Below, one piece after another: positions 17,903-26,071 of a stretch of 64,000 bases of DNA (the first letter of the stretch is position 1; each line of letters starts with the position of its first letter). The translations under genes and the position numbers were made by a program. Origin of the DNA: JARRNE01 sp963824085 (GTDB lineage Bacteria; Pseudomonadota; Gammaproteobacteria; Chromatiales; Chromatiaceae); NCBI GenBank assembly GCA_963824085.1, contig CAWGNT010000015.1, positions 124,001 through 188,000 on the forward strand. Reading direction: 5' to 3'. The notes under the pieces were generated by a model. The model was not told the DNA's origin. It did no database searches and was given only the letters and a program-made list of their open reading frames with translations.

Positions 17903-18172
17903 TTAGCGACGCAAGCCGAGACGCCCTATCAGGGTACGGTAGCGATCCACATCCTTGCGCTTCAGATAATCGAGAAGCTTGCGGCGGGAGTTGACGAGCC
18001 GGATCAGGCCGCGGCGTGAATGGTGATCCTTCTTGTGCACGTTGAAATGTCCGGTGAGGTCCTGGATACGGGCCGTCAGCAAAGCAACCTGGACCTCGGG
18101 AGATCCGGTGTCGGCCGCGCCGCGCTTGTATTCGTCGATGATCTGCTGCTTCTGTGCTGCGCTCATTGTCAC
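17903..18172 (-). CDS. rpsO: 30S ribosomal protein S15
   Basis: 89 aa, the exact family length when read from the GTG at 18172. GAGGAG lies 9 nt upstream of the GTG but 15 nt from the next ATG (18166), so I chose the GTG. The motif HKKDHHSRRGL and the ending LIGRLGLRR are diagnostic. S15 nucleates assembly of the 16S central domain and in E. coli represses its own translation. It is preceded by an AT-rich stretch (18285-18305) that could hold a promoter. Confidence 0.98.
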   Translation of the reverse strand: MTMSAAQKQQIIDEYKRGAADTGSPEVQVALLTARIQDLTGHFNVHKKDHHSRRGLIRLVNSRRKLLDYLKRKDVDRYRTLIGRLGLRR

Positions 18173-18344
18173 TTGCGTCGTCTCCTCTAGCTAGGGCAGG
18201 GACATGAATGGGCCCTTTCACCGCGCCCGAAGGCGCGCCGTTGACCGCCCCAACAATGAGCTCAGGGGGTCGGGCCGAACCTGAAATTAAGTTTTAAATA
18301 TTAAACGGTTGACTGTTGGCCTGGAAACAAAAATTCGGGGCTGC

Positions 18345-19262
18345 TCAGAGCAAACGTTTCGGCTGCACTTTGCCGTCGTCGAGAACAGCGCCGACACCGA
18401 TGAACCGCTGCGACGGATCATAGAGGCGAACGAGCCCTTCCGTCGGGGCCTGGGGCACGAGCACCGCCTGGCCCTGGCGCAAGTAAAAGGCAGCGTCCTC
18501 CGACAGCCGCACCGCTGGCCAATGGTCGAGCGCGCTCTCGAGGGGCAGCAGCAGTCCGTCCAACCGCTGGAGGTCTTCGCGCGCAGCGAGCTGTTCCAGC
18601 TCCGCCAGTGGAACGAAGCGTGCCTCGGGCTCGACGAAGGGCCCGACCCCGGTGCGCCGGAGCTCCGCGACGTGACCGCCGCAGCCTAAAGCCTTGCCGA
18701 TATCCTCTGCCAACGTGCGCACGTAAGTACCTTTCGAGCAGTGCACATCCATCTCGAAATCGGGCACAACGAATGTGCGCAGCCGGATCTCGAAGATCTG
18801 CACAGAGCGCGGGGCACGCTCGACCTCAATTCCCTGCCGGGCGAGCTTGTAGAGCCGCTCTCCGCGATGCTTCACGGCCGAATACATCGGCGGTAGCTGG
18901 TCGATCGTTCCGAGGAAACCGTTCAGCACCTCCCGGAGGTCGTGTTCCCCAATGCCGAGCACCGGTGCGGTCGCGACCACCTCGCCTTCGGCGTCCGCCG
19001 TCGTGGTCGTAACCCCGAGGCGCACCCGCACCCGGTAACGCTTGTCCGCGTCCAACAGGAACGCCGAGAACTTGGTGGCACCGCCGAGACATACAGGCAG
19101 TAGTCCAGTGGCCAAAGGGTCGAGACTGCCCGTATGACCCGCCTTCGCGGCGTTGTAGAGCCGCTTGACTCGCTGCAGCGCATCGTTGGAGGTCACACCG
19201 AGAGGCTTGTCCAACAACAGGATGCCGTCCACGTTGCGACCCTGTCGGCGCCGGCGTCCCAT
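18345..19262 (-). CDS. truB: tRNA pseudouridine(55) synthase
   Basis: 305 aa. The catalytic Asp48 is in AGHTGSLDPLATGLLP. Other landmarks are DGILLLDKPLGVTSN near the start, a KRYRVRVRLG motif and YVRTLAEDIGKALG. The C-terminal part carries a PUA-like fold that contacts tRNA. It makes the T-loop pseudouridine. The start ATG at 19262 has AAGGAAGAG upstream at a long spacing. It lies 27 nt after rbfA, within the nusA-infB operon. Confidence 0.98.
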   Translation of the reverse strand: MGRRRRQGRNVDGILLLDKPLGVTSNDALQRVKRLYNAAKAGHTGSLDPLATGLLPVCLGGATKFSAFLLDADKRYRVRVRLGVTTTTADAEGEVVATAPVLGIGEHDLREVLNGFLGTIDQLPPMYSAVKHRGERLYKLARQGIEVERAPRSVQIFEIRLRTFVVPDFEMDVHCSKGTYVRTLAEDIGKALGCGGHVAELRRTGVGPFVEPEARFVPLAELEQLAAREDLQRLDGLLLPLESALDHWPAVRLSEDAAFYLRQGQAVLVPQAPTEGLVRLYDPSQRFIGVGAVLDDGKVQPKRLL

Positions 19263-19289
19263 CTCTAATCCCGCTCTTCCTTTATCCGC

Positions 19290-19658
19290 TCAATCGACGT
19301 CGACGTGACCGTCGGCGACGGCCTCGTCGATCAGATTCGCGAGACGCTCGCCCTGCCGAATGGAATCGTCGTGGACGAAATGCAGCTCGGGTACAGCGCG
19401 CAGACGGATGCGGCGGGCCAGCTCGTGCCGGACGAAGCCGGCAAGGCGCCCGTTGAGCAAGCGCTCTTGCTCGCGACCGCCCTCGTCGACCGGAAAACAG
19501 GTAAAGAAGACCTTGGCGTGCGCCAAGTCCCGGCTCACTCGCACCTCCTGAACCGTGATCAGTCCCAGGCGCGGATCCTTGACCTCCTCGCGCAGGATGC
19601 CCGCAAGCTCGCGTCGGAGCTCGCTGCCGAGGCGCTCCGTACGGTCGAATTCTTTCAT
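19290..19658 (-). CDS. rbfA: 30S ribosome-binding factor RbfA
   Basis: 122 aa, with a single KH-like fold. It begins KEFDRTERLGSELRRELAGI and contains KDPRLGLITVQEVRVSRDL and FVRHELARRIRLRAVPELHF, all typical of RbfA. It aids late maturation of the 16S 5' end. The spacer from infB (182 nt) is unusually long for this operon and is filled with repeats; the start has no strong ribosome site. Confidence 0.97.
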   Translation of the reverse strand: MKEFDRTERLGSELRRELAGILREEVKDPRLGLITVQEVRVSRDLAHAKVFFTCFPVDEGGREQERLLNGRLAGFVRHELARRIRLRAVPELHFVHDDSIRQGERLANLIDEAVADGHVDVD

Positions 19659-19664
19659 AGGGGA

Positions 19665-19839
19665 AGCCGCCAGCCTCCAGCCGCCAGTCCCCGGCTGGGA
19701 GAAGGACGCGCAACGCCAAGGTCATTGCCGACGCAAAAGGCGGAGCCAAGGTATTCCGAGCCGCGGTCGGCCGTCGGCCGCGGCCCGTCAGCTGGAGGCT
19801 GGAGGCTGAAGGCTGGAGGCTGGTACCCGGCGGCTCCCA
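19665..19839. repeat. Short GGCTGGAGG-type repeats between infB and rbfA
   Basis: At 19790-19825 the + strand reads CTGGAGG units in tandem, interrupted once by CTGAAGG. At 19667-19690 the complementary CCTCCAGCCGCCAG is found, so the two ends could pair. A GGCCGTCGGCCGCGGCC palindrome lies between them. The same GGCTGGAGGCTGAA unit recurs at the start of gltD (27481-27500), which marks it as a small dispersed motif. Confidence 0.6.
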
Positions 19840-22551
19840 TCACAGCTGGCGTGCTCGCTCGGTACGCTCGAACACCTCGATGTGATCGCCCTCCTTGACA
19901 TCGTTGTAGTTCTTGACACCGATACCGCACTCCGTGCCGGCCTTGACCTCGGCCACGTCTTCTTTGAAGCGGCGCAGGGACTCGAGGGCACCTTCGTAGA
20001 TCACCACGTTGCTGCGCAGCACACGGATCGGGTTGTTGCGTTTGATCACTCCCTCCACCACCATACAGCCGGCCACGGCACCGAACTTGGATGAACGGAA
20101 TACGTCCCGCACCTCCGCGAGCCCTATGATCTCTTCCGTCACCTCCGGCGACAGCAGCCCGGAAAGCGCCTTCTTGACGTCGTCGATCAGCTCGTAGATG
20201 ACGCTGTAGTAGCGCAAATCGAGGCCCTTGTCCTCGACCACCCGGCGTGCAGCGGCGTCGGCGCGGACATTGAAGCCCAGCAGGATCGCATTGGACGTCA
20301 CCGCCAGGTTGGCGTCGGACTCGTTGATCCCGCCTACGCCCGAGGCGACGATCACGACCTTGACCTCGTCAGTGGAGAGCTTGAGGAGACTCTCCCGTAG
20401 GGCCTCCGCGCTGCCCTGAACATCCGCCTTGATAACGAGATTGACGGTCTTGGCCTCTCCTGCCTTGAGCTGGGAGAAGAGCTGGTCCAGGCTCGCCCCT
20501 CGCTGCTCCTCCAGCTTCGACTGGCGCTCGCGCTCCGCGCGCAGCTGAGCCACCTCGCGGGCGCGGCGCTCGTCGGGTACGACCACCACGTCATCACCCG
20601 CATTGGGCGTACTGGAAAGCCCGAGGACCTGTACGGGAATCGAGGGACCGGCCTCCTTCACGCTCTGGCCGGCCTCGTTGAACATGGCGCGCACGCGGCC
20701 AAACTCCGCGCCGGTAACAATCACATCGCCGCGGTGCAGCGTTCCGGACTGCACCAGGACGGTCGCCACGGGGCCACGACCCTTGTCCAGGCTCGATTCC
20801 ACGATGGTGCCGCGGGCGGGACCATCGACGGCGGCCATGAGCTCCAGGACCTCGGCCTGCAGCAGCAAGGCGTCGAGGAGCTCATCGATGCCATCGCCGG
20901 TCTTGGCCGACACCTTGACCACCATCGTGTCGCCGCCCCACTCTTCCGGCACCACCTCATGCTGGGTAAGCTCCTGCATTACCCGGTCCGGGTTCGAATC
21001 GGCCTTGTCAACCTTGTTCACAGCGACCACGATGGGCACGTGCGAGGCGCGGGCGTGCTGAATCGCCTCGACAGTCTGCGGCATGACGCCATCGTCCGCC
21101 GCCACCACCAAGATAACGATGTCCGTGACCCTCGCCCCGCGGGCACGCATGGCGGAGAAGGCTTCGTGGCCAGGCGTATCCAGGAAGGAGATAGTTCCGC
21201 GTTCGGTCTGGACAAGATAGGCGCCGATATGCTGGGTGATGCCGCCCGCCTCGCCTGCCGCCACCCGGGTACTGCGTATGCGGTCGAGGAGCGAAGTCTT
21301 GCCGTGGTCAACGTGGCCCATGATGGTGACTACCGGGGCACGCGGCTTGGCCGTCAGCTGCTCCGTTTTCTCCTCGACCTCGCGCATCAGGGTATCCTCG
21401 GCGTCCTGATCCTGAGCCACCACGGCCTTATGGCCCATCTCTTCGACGACGAGCGTCGCCGTATCGCGATCCAACACTTGGTTGATAGTGACCGCCATTC
21501 CCTGCTTGAACAGCTCCTTGATCACGTCGCCAACCTTCACAGTCATGCGCTGCGCCAGATCCGCGACTGAGATCGCCTCCGGGATCTCAACCTCACGCAC
21601 GACGGGCGCCGTCGGTCGCTGGAAGCCGTGCTTGTCCTGCAGCTGGGGCTTCGCCCCCTTCTTCTTGCGACGAAAACGCCGTTCGGGGGAGGGGGCCGCC
21701 TCGGGCGCGACCTCTGCCTCCTCGTACTCCACCTCGCCGACCAACTCGCGCGCCCGCGCCGCCTCCTTTCGAGCCGCCTTCTTGACCGCCTTCTCCTTCT
21801 CGGTCGGCTCGGCAACACGCTTGGCCGGCTTGCGCGCCTTGGGCAGCTTTTCCTCTGCCCCTTTGCTCCCCGGCTCAGGCTCCGCACGGGGCTCGGCGGC
21901 ACGCATAAGCGCCGCCTCCTGTTCAGCGATTCGGCGTGCGTCCTCCTCGGCCTTTCGGCGCAGCTCGTCCTCGACCCGACGACGCGCTTCTTCCTCCTTA
22001 GCCGTGCGCTCAAGCTCTTCCTGTTCTGCAAGCCTGCGCGCCTCATCCTCAGCACGTCGTGCCTCAAGCTCGGAACGGCGGCGCATATCGTCCGGAACAA
22101 TACGCGCCCGATCCTGCTCCTCGCTCAACGCGCGTGGACGCTCCGCCTCGACGACCGTCTCGGTTGCGACCTCTGCGTCGGGGGTCTCAGTCTCTGCGGG
22201 TCCGACGGCACGTTTCACATAGGTCCGTTTGCGCCTGACCTCGACGCTAACGGTCTTCGTACGCGGCGTTACGGCCGTTCGGACGCCGCCTGTGCGCGGA
22301 CCGGCCACCGGCTGGCGCAGCTCGCTGACCGACTTGCGCTTGAGCGTGACCCGGCTTGGCGCCGCAGCCCCCTCAGCCTCCATCTTGCCATGGCTTCGGC
22401 GCAGATACCCGAGCAGCTGGAGCTTCTCGTTCTCGGTCAGGGTGGCCTCCTCGTCGGCGGCATCGATCCCCGCCTCGTGCAGTTGGGCAAGTAGACGCTC
22501 CACCGGGATTCCTACCGTGGTGGCGAGCTGTCTGACAGTGACTTCGCTCAT
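19840..22551 (-). CDS. infB: Translation initiation factor IF-2
   Basis: 903 aa from the ATG at 22551, which has GAGGAAG 8 nt upstream; a GTG 21 nt earlier overlaps the nusA end and is less likely. The N-terminal domain has MSEVTVRQLATTVGIP and a long Glu/Arg/Ala-rich charged linker (about residues 100-310). The G domain shows GHVDHGKTS, DTPGHEAF and NKVDKAD. The C-terminal part binds fMet-tRNA. It promotes subunit joining. It starts 13 nt after nusA. Confidence 0.98.
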   Translation of the reverse strand: MSEVTVRQLATTVGIPVERLLAQLHEAGIDAADEEATLTENEKLQLLGYLRRSHGKMEAEGAAAPSRVTLKRKSVSELRQPVAGPRTGGVRTAVTPRTKTVSVEVRRKRTYVKRAVGPAETETPDAEVATETVVEAERPRALSEEQDRARIVPDDMRRRSELEARRAEDEARRLAEQEELERTAKEEEARRRVEDELRRKAEEDARRIAEQEAALMRAAEPRAEPEPGSKGAEEKLPKARKPAKRVAEPTEKEKAVKKAARKEAARARELVGEVEYEEAEVAPEAAPSPERRFRRKKKGAKPQLQDKHGFQRPTAPVVREVEIPEAISVADLAQRMTVKVGDVIKELFKQGMAVTINQVLDRDTATLVVEEMGHKAVVAQDQDAEDTLMREVEEKTEQLTAKPRAPVVTIMGHVDHGKTSLLDRIRSTRVAAGEAGGITQHIGAYLVQTERGTISFLDTPGHEAFSAMRARGARVTDIVILVVAADDGVMPQTVEAIQHARASHVPIVVAVNKVDKADSNPDRVMQELTQHEVVPEEWGGDTMVVKVSAKTGDGIDELLDALLLQAEVLELMAAVDGPARGTIVESSLDKGRGPVATVLVQSGTLHRGDVIVTGAEFGRVRAMFNEAGQSVKEAGPSIPVQVLGLSSTPNAGDDVVVVPDERRAREVAQLRAERERQSKLEEQRGASLDQLFSQLKAGEAKTVNLVIKADVQGSAEALRESLLKLSTDEVKVVIVASGVGGINESDANLAVTSNAILLGFNVRADAAARRVVEDKGLDLRYYSVIYELIDDVKKALSGLLSPEVTEEIIGLAEVRDVFRSSKFGAVAGCMVVEGVIKRNNPIRVLRSNVVIYEGALESLRRFKEDVAEVKAGTECGIGVKNYNDVKEGDHIEVFERTERARQL

Positions 22552-22564
22552 CGGCATGGCTTCC

Positions 22565-24070
22565 TCACTCACTCTCCGCAGCAGCGAACCAGTGCTCGCG
22601 TGCCTTCATGATCAGCCGGGCCGCGCGCTCGGCGTCGATACCCGCAAGGTCCGTCAGCTCGTCCACTGATTGCTCGGCCAGGTCTTCCCTGGTGATAACG
22701 GCGTTGCGGGCCAACGTAACGGCCAAGTCCTCATCCATGCCATCCAGGGAGAGCAGATCCTCCGCCGGCTCCTCCCCCAAATGAGTCTCTTCGCTCGCAA
22801 TGGCACGAGTCAGGAGGACGTCCTTGGCCCGATTGCGCAGCTGGTGAACCAGCTCCTCGTCGAACTCCTCAACAGACAGCATCTCCGCCAATGGCACGTA
22901 AGCCACTTCGTCGACCGTGGAAAATCCCTCCTCCACCAGCACCGCCGCCACGTCCTCACCCACATGAAGCTGCTCCATGAAGGTCTCTACGAGTCGCCGC
23001 GCCTCCTGCTCGCTCTTGGCGGCGGCATCCTCCTCGTTCATGACATTCAGCTCCCAGCCGCTCAGCTGGCTCGCGAGCCGCACGTTCTGGCCGCCGCGCC
23101 CGATCGCCTGCGACAGGTTCTCTTCCTTCACCGCCACGTCCATGCTCCGCGCCTCCTCGTCGATGACGATAGAGACCACGTCCGCCGGCGACATGGCGTT
23201 GATGACGAACTGTGCCGGGTTATCGTCCCACAGGATTATGTCGACCCGCTCTCCGTTCAGCTCGTTGGACACGGCCTGGACACGCGAGCCGCGCATTCCG
23301 ACACAGGCGCCGACCGGATCGATACGCGGATCGGCCGTGCGAACCGCTATCTTGGCCCGGGCGCCGGGGTCCCGCGCCGCGCCCAGGATCTGAATGAGCC
23401 CTTCTCCTACCTCGGGAACCTCCAGCTTGAACAGCTCGATGAGAAGCTCGGGTGCCGTGCGGCTGACGAAGAGCTGCGGACCCTTGGGCTCGGAACGCAC
23501 ATCGAACAGATAACCGCGCAGGCGGTCCCCAGGGCGAACGGATTCCCGAGGAATGACGTGGTCCCGCGGCACGACGGCCTCCGCGTTGCTGCCCAGGTCG
23601 AGAATGATGCTGCCTCGATCGATCTTCTTCACCACGCCCGTGACGAGCTCTCCCGCGCGGTCCTGATAGGACTCCACGACCTTGGCCCGCTCCGCTTCGC
23701 GCACCTTCTGCACGATCACCTGCTTGGCCGTCTGGGCGGCAATGCGCCCGAAGAGAACGGACTCGATCGGCTCCTCCACGAAATCGCCGACGGCGAGCGC
23801 GGCATCACGCTGGCGTGCGTCGCTAAGAGCTATCTGACGCTCCGGTGCCTCGATCCCTTCCTCGTCAGGATCCTCTACGACCTCCCAACGGCGAAAAGTG
23901 CTGTGTTCCCCGGTCGTGCGGTCGATGGCCACGCGTGCGTCGATGTCCCCGCCATACCGCTTGCGGGTAGCCGACGCCAGTGCCGCCTCCATGGCATCGA
24001 AGATGACCTCTTTAGGCACGTCCTTTTCGTTCGAAACGGCATCAACCACCAACAGGATTTCTTTACTCAT
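22565..24070 (-). CDS. nusA: Transcription termination/antitermination factor NusA
   Basis: 501 aa, the E. coli-type length. It has an N-terminal RNA polymerase-binding domain, an S1 domain near residues 135-200 (GELVTGVVKKIDRGSIILDLG), and two KH domains (DPVGACVGMRGSRVQAV and AIGRGGQNVRLASQLSG). Two C-terminal acidic repeats follow from about residue 365 and bind the polymerase alpha subunit or N-type factors. It starts 16 nt after rimP. It may regulate its own operon through the leader terminators described at 24565-24657. Confidence 0.98.
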   Translation of the reverse strand: MSKEILLVVDAVSNEKDVPKEVIFDAMEAALASATRKRYGGDIDARVAIDRTTGEHSTFRRWEVVEDPDEEGIEAPERQIALSDARQRDAALAVGDFVEEPIESVLFGRIAAQTAKQVIVQKVREAERAKVVESYQDRAGELVTGVVKKIDRGSIILDLGSNAEAVVPRDHVIPRESVRPGDRLRGYLFDVRSEPKGPQLFVSRTAPELLIELFKLEVPEVGEGLIQILGAARDPGARAKIAVRTADPRIDPVGACVGMRGSRVQAVSNELNGERVDIILWDDNPAQFVINAMSPADVVSIVIDEEARSMDVAVKEENLSQAIGRGGQNVRLASQLSGWELNVMNEEDAAAKSEQEARRLVETFMEQLHVGEDVAAVLVEEGFSTVDEVAYVPLAEMLSVEEFDEELVHQLRNRAKDVLLTRAIASEETHLGEEPAEDLLSLDGMDEDLAVTLARNAVITREDLAEQSVDELTDLAGIDAERAARLIMKAREHWFAAAESE

Positions 24071-24086
24071 TCAGAGTCTTCCCGAA

Positions 24087-24545
24087 TCAGAGCTCAGGCA
24101 CCAATCGTGCGGACTCGATCATCGCCAAGGACAGCTCCCGCAGCTCCCCGTCCATCTCCAACAGAAGGACGTCGTCGCGCACCCCAACGAGCACACCTTC
24201 GAAGTGCCGCCGTCCGTCGAGTTTGGTCGACAGCTTGACCCGCGCCCGCTGCCCCCGGAAGCGCTCGTAGTGCTCCGGGGTGAAGAGCGGACGGTCGAGC
24301 CCAGGCGAAGACACCTCCAGGTCGTAATGCCCGGGAACGGGGTCCTCGACGTCGAGCACGCCGCTCAATTGATGGCTGACTGCCGCGCAGTCGTCCAAGG
24401 TGATTCCGCCCTCATGGTCAATGTAGACGCGCAGTACGGCCCCGGCTTCACCGCGCTGAAAATAGTCAACGCCCACCAGCTCGTAGCCCATGGGCTCTAC
24501 CACGGACCTCACGAGGCGCGTCAACTTGGTATCCGCAAGCCGCAT
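24087..24545 (-). CDS. rimP: Ribosome maturation factor RimP
   Basis: 152 aa. The N-terminal alpha/beta domain has GYELVGVDYF and LRVYIDHEGGITLDDCA. The motif SSPGLDRPLFTPEHYERF at the domain junction is diagnostic, and the C-terminal part is a small SH3-like barrel. It helps assemble the 30S subunit. It is first in rimP-nusA-infB-rbfA-truB, with a leader of about 155 nt. Confidence 0.97.
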   Translation of the reverse strand: MRLADTKLTRLVRSVVEPMGYELVGVDYFQRGEAGAVLRVYIDHEGGITLDDCAAVSHQLSGVLDVEDPVPGHYDLEVSSPGLDRPLFTPEHYERFRGQRARVKLSTKLDGRRHFEGVLVGVRDDVLLLEMDGELRELSLAMIESARLVPEL

Positions 24546-24564
24546 GCGCTAATAACGCCACAAA

Positions 24565-24587
24565 CAAAAAATGGGCCTAAGGCCCAC
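24565..24587 (-). terminator. Second intrinsic terminator in the rimP leader
   Basis: On the minus strand the stem TGGGCC-TTA-GGCCCA (24572-24586) is followed immediately by six T residues (24566-24571). It ends about 20 nt before the rimP start codon, so any transcript entering rimP from the promoter at 24709-24737 must read through it. Confidence 0.75.
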
Positions 24588-24634
24588 CCCTACAAGGATC
24601 GCGTCGTCAACGCGGTCCCGCCGACCACAAACCC

Positions 24635-24657
24635 AAAAAAAACCCCGATCGCGGGGT
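24635..24657 (-). terminator. First intrinsic terminator in the rimP leader
   Basis: On the minus strand the stem CCCCG-CGAT-CGGGG (24643-24656) is followed by eight T residues (24635-24642). It lies about 45 nt after the predicted transcription start. It is not preceded by any gene on that strand, which suggests an attenuator rather than an end-of-gene terminator. Confidence 0.75.
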
Positions 24658-24708
24658 CCTCAGGGTACTCGCATCCCTATATCATTCCAGCCTCTCCTGA
24701 GCCGCTGT

Positions 24709-24737
24709 ATGGTAGCAACCGATGCGAGGCGAAGCAA
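24709..24737 (-). promoter_or_regulatory. rimP: Sigma-70-type promoter of the rimP-nusA-infB operon
   Basis: The minus strand has TTGCTT (24732-24737) and TACCAT (24709-24714) separated by exactly 17 nt. Transcription would start near 24702. The leader contains the two terminators, and an AGGAGAGG followed by an ATG-ATA-TAG mini-frame near 24680-24695. The match to consensus is fair, and the position is the only sensible one upstream of the operon. Confidence 0.5.
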
Positions 24738-24831
24738 GGTCGCTGCCGAGCGCCCGCACCTACCCCCATGCATCCCCTGCCGAACCAAAATTACCCACCG
24801 GAGCAGGCGCTGGTGCGATATGCTGCCCTGA

Positions 24832-25386
24832 ATGGAAAGCATACGAGCCACGGGCTTGGGCACCCGCGAACTCGAGCGCCGGGCTAGCGAGGATACCCAC
24901 CGGCTCCTCGGCATCGCTGCAAGTCACTTCGGCCTGAAGATCGCGGTACACGACATCCGCTTCGACCTACGGGGCAAGGCCGCAGGTCAGGTGCGGATAC
25001 TGTCAGGACACATCTGTCTCGTCCGCTACAACGCGGAGCTCTTGGTCCGTCACACGACGACGTTCCTCGCCCAAACCGTGCCTCACGAGACCGCCCACGT
25101 GGTCGTTTTTCACCTCCACGGCCCGCATCCTAGGCCACATGGGCACGAGTGGCGGGCCGTCATGCGGCTCTTCGGCGCAAAACCTGAGCGTTGTCACGGT
25201 TTTGACGTGGGTGACTTGCAGACGCGCCGTCTGCGCCACTACCACTATCGATGCCGCTGCCGCGCTCACAGCCTTAGCAGCATTCGCCACAATCGCGCCC
25301 AGGCCGGCCAGGTCTACCTGTGCCGTTATTGCGGCGATCCCCTGCGGCCGGTGGCCACCGACCCGGGGAGCATGCGGCCGCGCTGA
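24832..25386 (+). CDS. SprT-family zinc metalloprotease-like protein
   Basis: 184 aa. The active-site helix contains HETAH (residues 85-89). The downstream half has paired cysteines in a CRC...RHNR...YLCRYCG pattern, the zinc ribbon of SprT proteins. Eukaryotic SPRTN repairs DNA-protein crosslinks; the bacterial role is largely unknown. No ribosome site stands out before the ATG. It diverges from rimP, so the two share a short promoter region. Confidence 0.85.
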   Translation: MESIRATGLGTRELERRASEDTHRLLGIAASHFGLKIAVHDIRFDLRGKAAGQVRILSGHICLVRYNAELLVRHTTTFLAQTVPHETAHVVVFHLHGPHPRPHGHEWRAVMRLFGAKPERCHGFDVGDLQTRRLRHYHYRCRCRAHSLSSIRHNRAQAGQVYLCRYCGDPLRPVATDPGSMRPR

Positions 25387-25584
25387 CGCACACAGGGCGC
25401 GTGACCGGCGAGTAATGTCGCGGAGGTTGCGGAATTCTCCGGCCTCCGCTCCCTCAAACCAGACAGTAATTCGTTACCCTATTCCCAATGCACGTGGCGC
25501 TTTCCGTTTTTGACCTGGCGGGCCGGCGGCGGATCGCCCATGACGTGGGCCTCTCATCGACCTAGATTCGAATGTCTTGACCTC

Positions 25585-26040
25585 ATGCTTGCGCAGATCC
25601 GCACCTTCTTCGAGCAAAATCTCAATCTCACGGACGACAACGGGCGTGATCCGGAAGAGGCACTCCGACTAGCCGCTGCAGCCTTGCTACTCGAGATGAC
25701 CCGTATGGACCACGAGGTATTGCCCGCAGAGCTGGCCGCCGTCGCGGGGGCGCTTCGAGATCATTTCGGACTGGACGAACAGCAGGCCGCGGAGCTTCTG
25801 ACCTGTGCGGAGGCGGCCCGCGCCCAATCGACCGACTACTATCAGTTTACGTCCCTGATTAACGACTCCTACGGTCCCGGACAAAAGGCAAGTCTGATCG
25901 AGCTCCTCTGGCGAGTCGCCTATGCCGATGCCAACCTCGACAAGTACGAGGAGCACCTCGTACGTAAGGTCGCCGATCTCCTTTACGTGCCCCACAGTGT
26001 GTTCATCGCCGCCAAGCACCGCGCACTGAACGGAGGGTGA
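25585..26040 (+). CDS. TerB-family (tellurite resistance B-like) protein
   Basis: 151 aa from the ATG at 25585. Earlier in-frame starts at 25510 and 25540 would add a Trp/Arg-rich tail unlike the family, so I prefer the later one, although no start has a strong ribosome site. The all-helical TerB pattern is clear: AAAALLLEMTRMDHEVLPAE, then LIELLWRVAYADANLDKYEE and VRKVADLLYVPHSVFIAAKHR. The two Asp-rich turns (MDHEV and ADANLDKYEE) would bind metal. It converges on gltD with a 31-nt gap. Confidence 0.85.
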   Translation: MLAQIRTFFEQNLNLTDDNGRDPEEALRLAAAALLLEMTRMDHEVLPAELAAVAGALRDHFGLDEQQAAELLTCAEAARAQSTDYYQFTSLINDSYGPGQKASLIELLWRVAYADANLDKYEEHLVRKVADLLYVPHSVFIAAKHRALNGG

Positions 26041-26071
26041 GCTTCGGTGCTCCGGAAGCGGTGCGTGCTAC

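Noticed and set aside
20980..21010. tRNA-like GGTTCGAATC string
   Set aside because: It lies within infB coding sequence and has no cloverleaf context; no tRNA was found anywhere in the window.
22670..24238. A 522-codon + strand frame opposite nusA
   Set aside because: Antisense shadow of nusA and rimP; no ribosome site or family motif.
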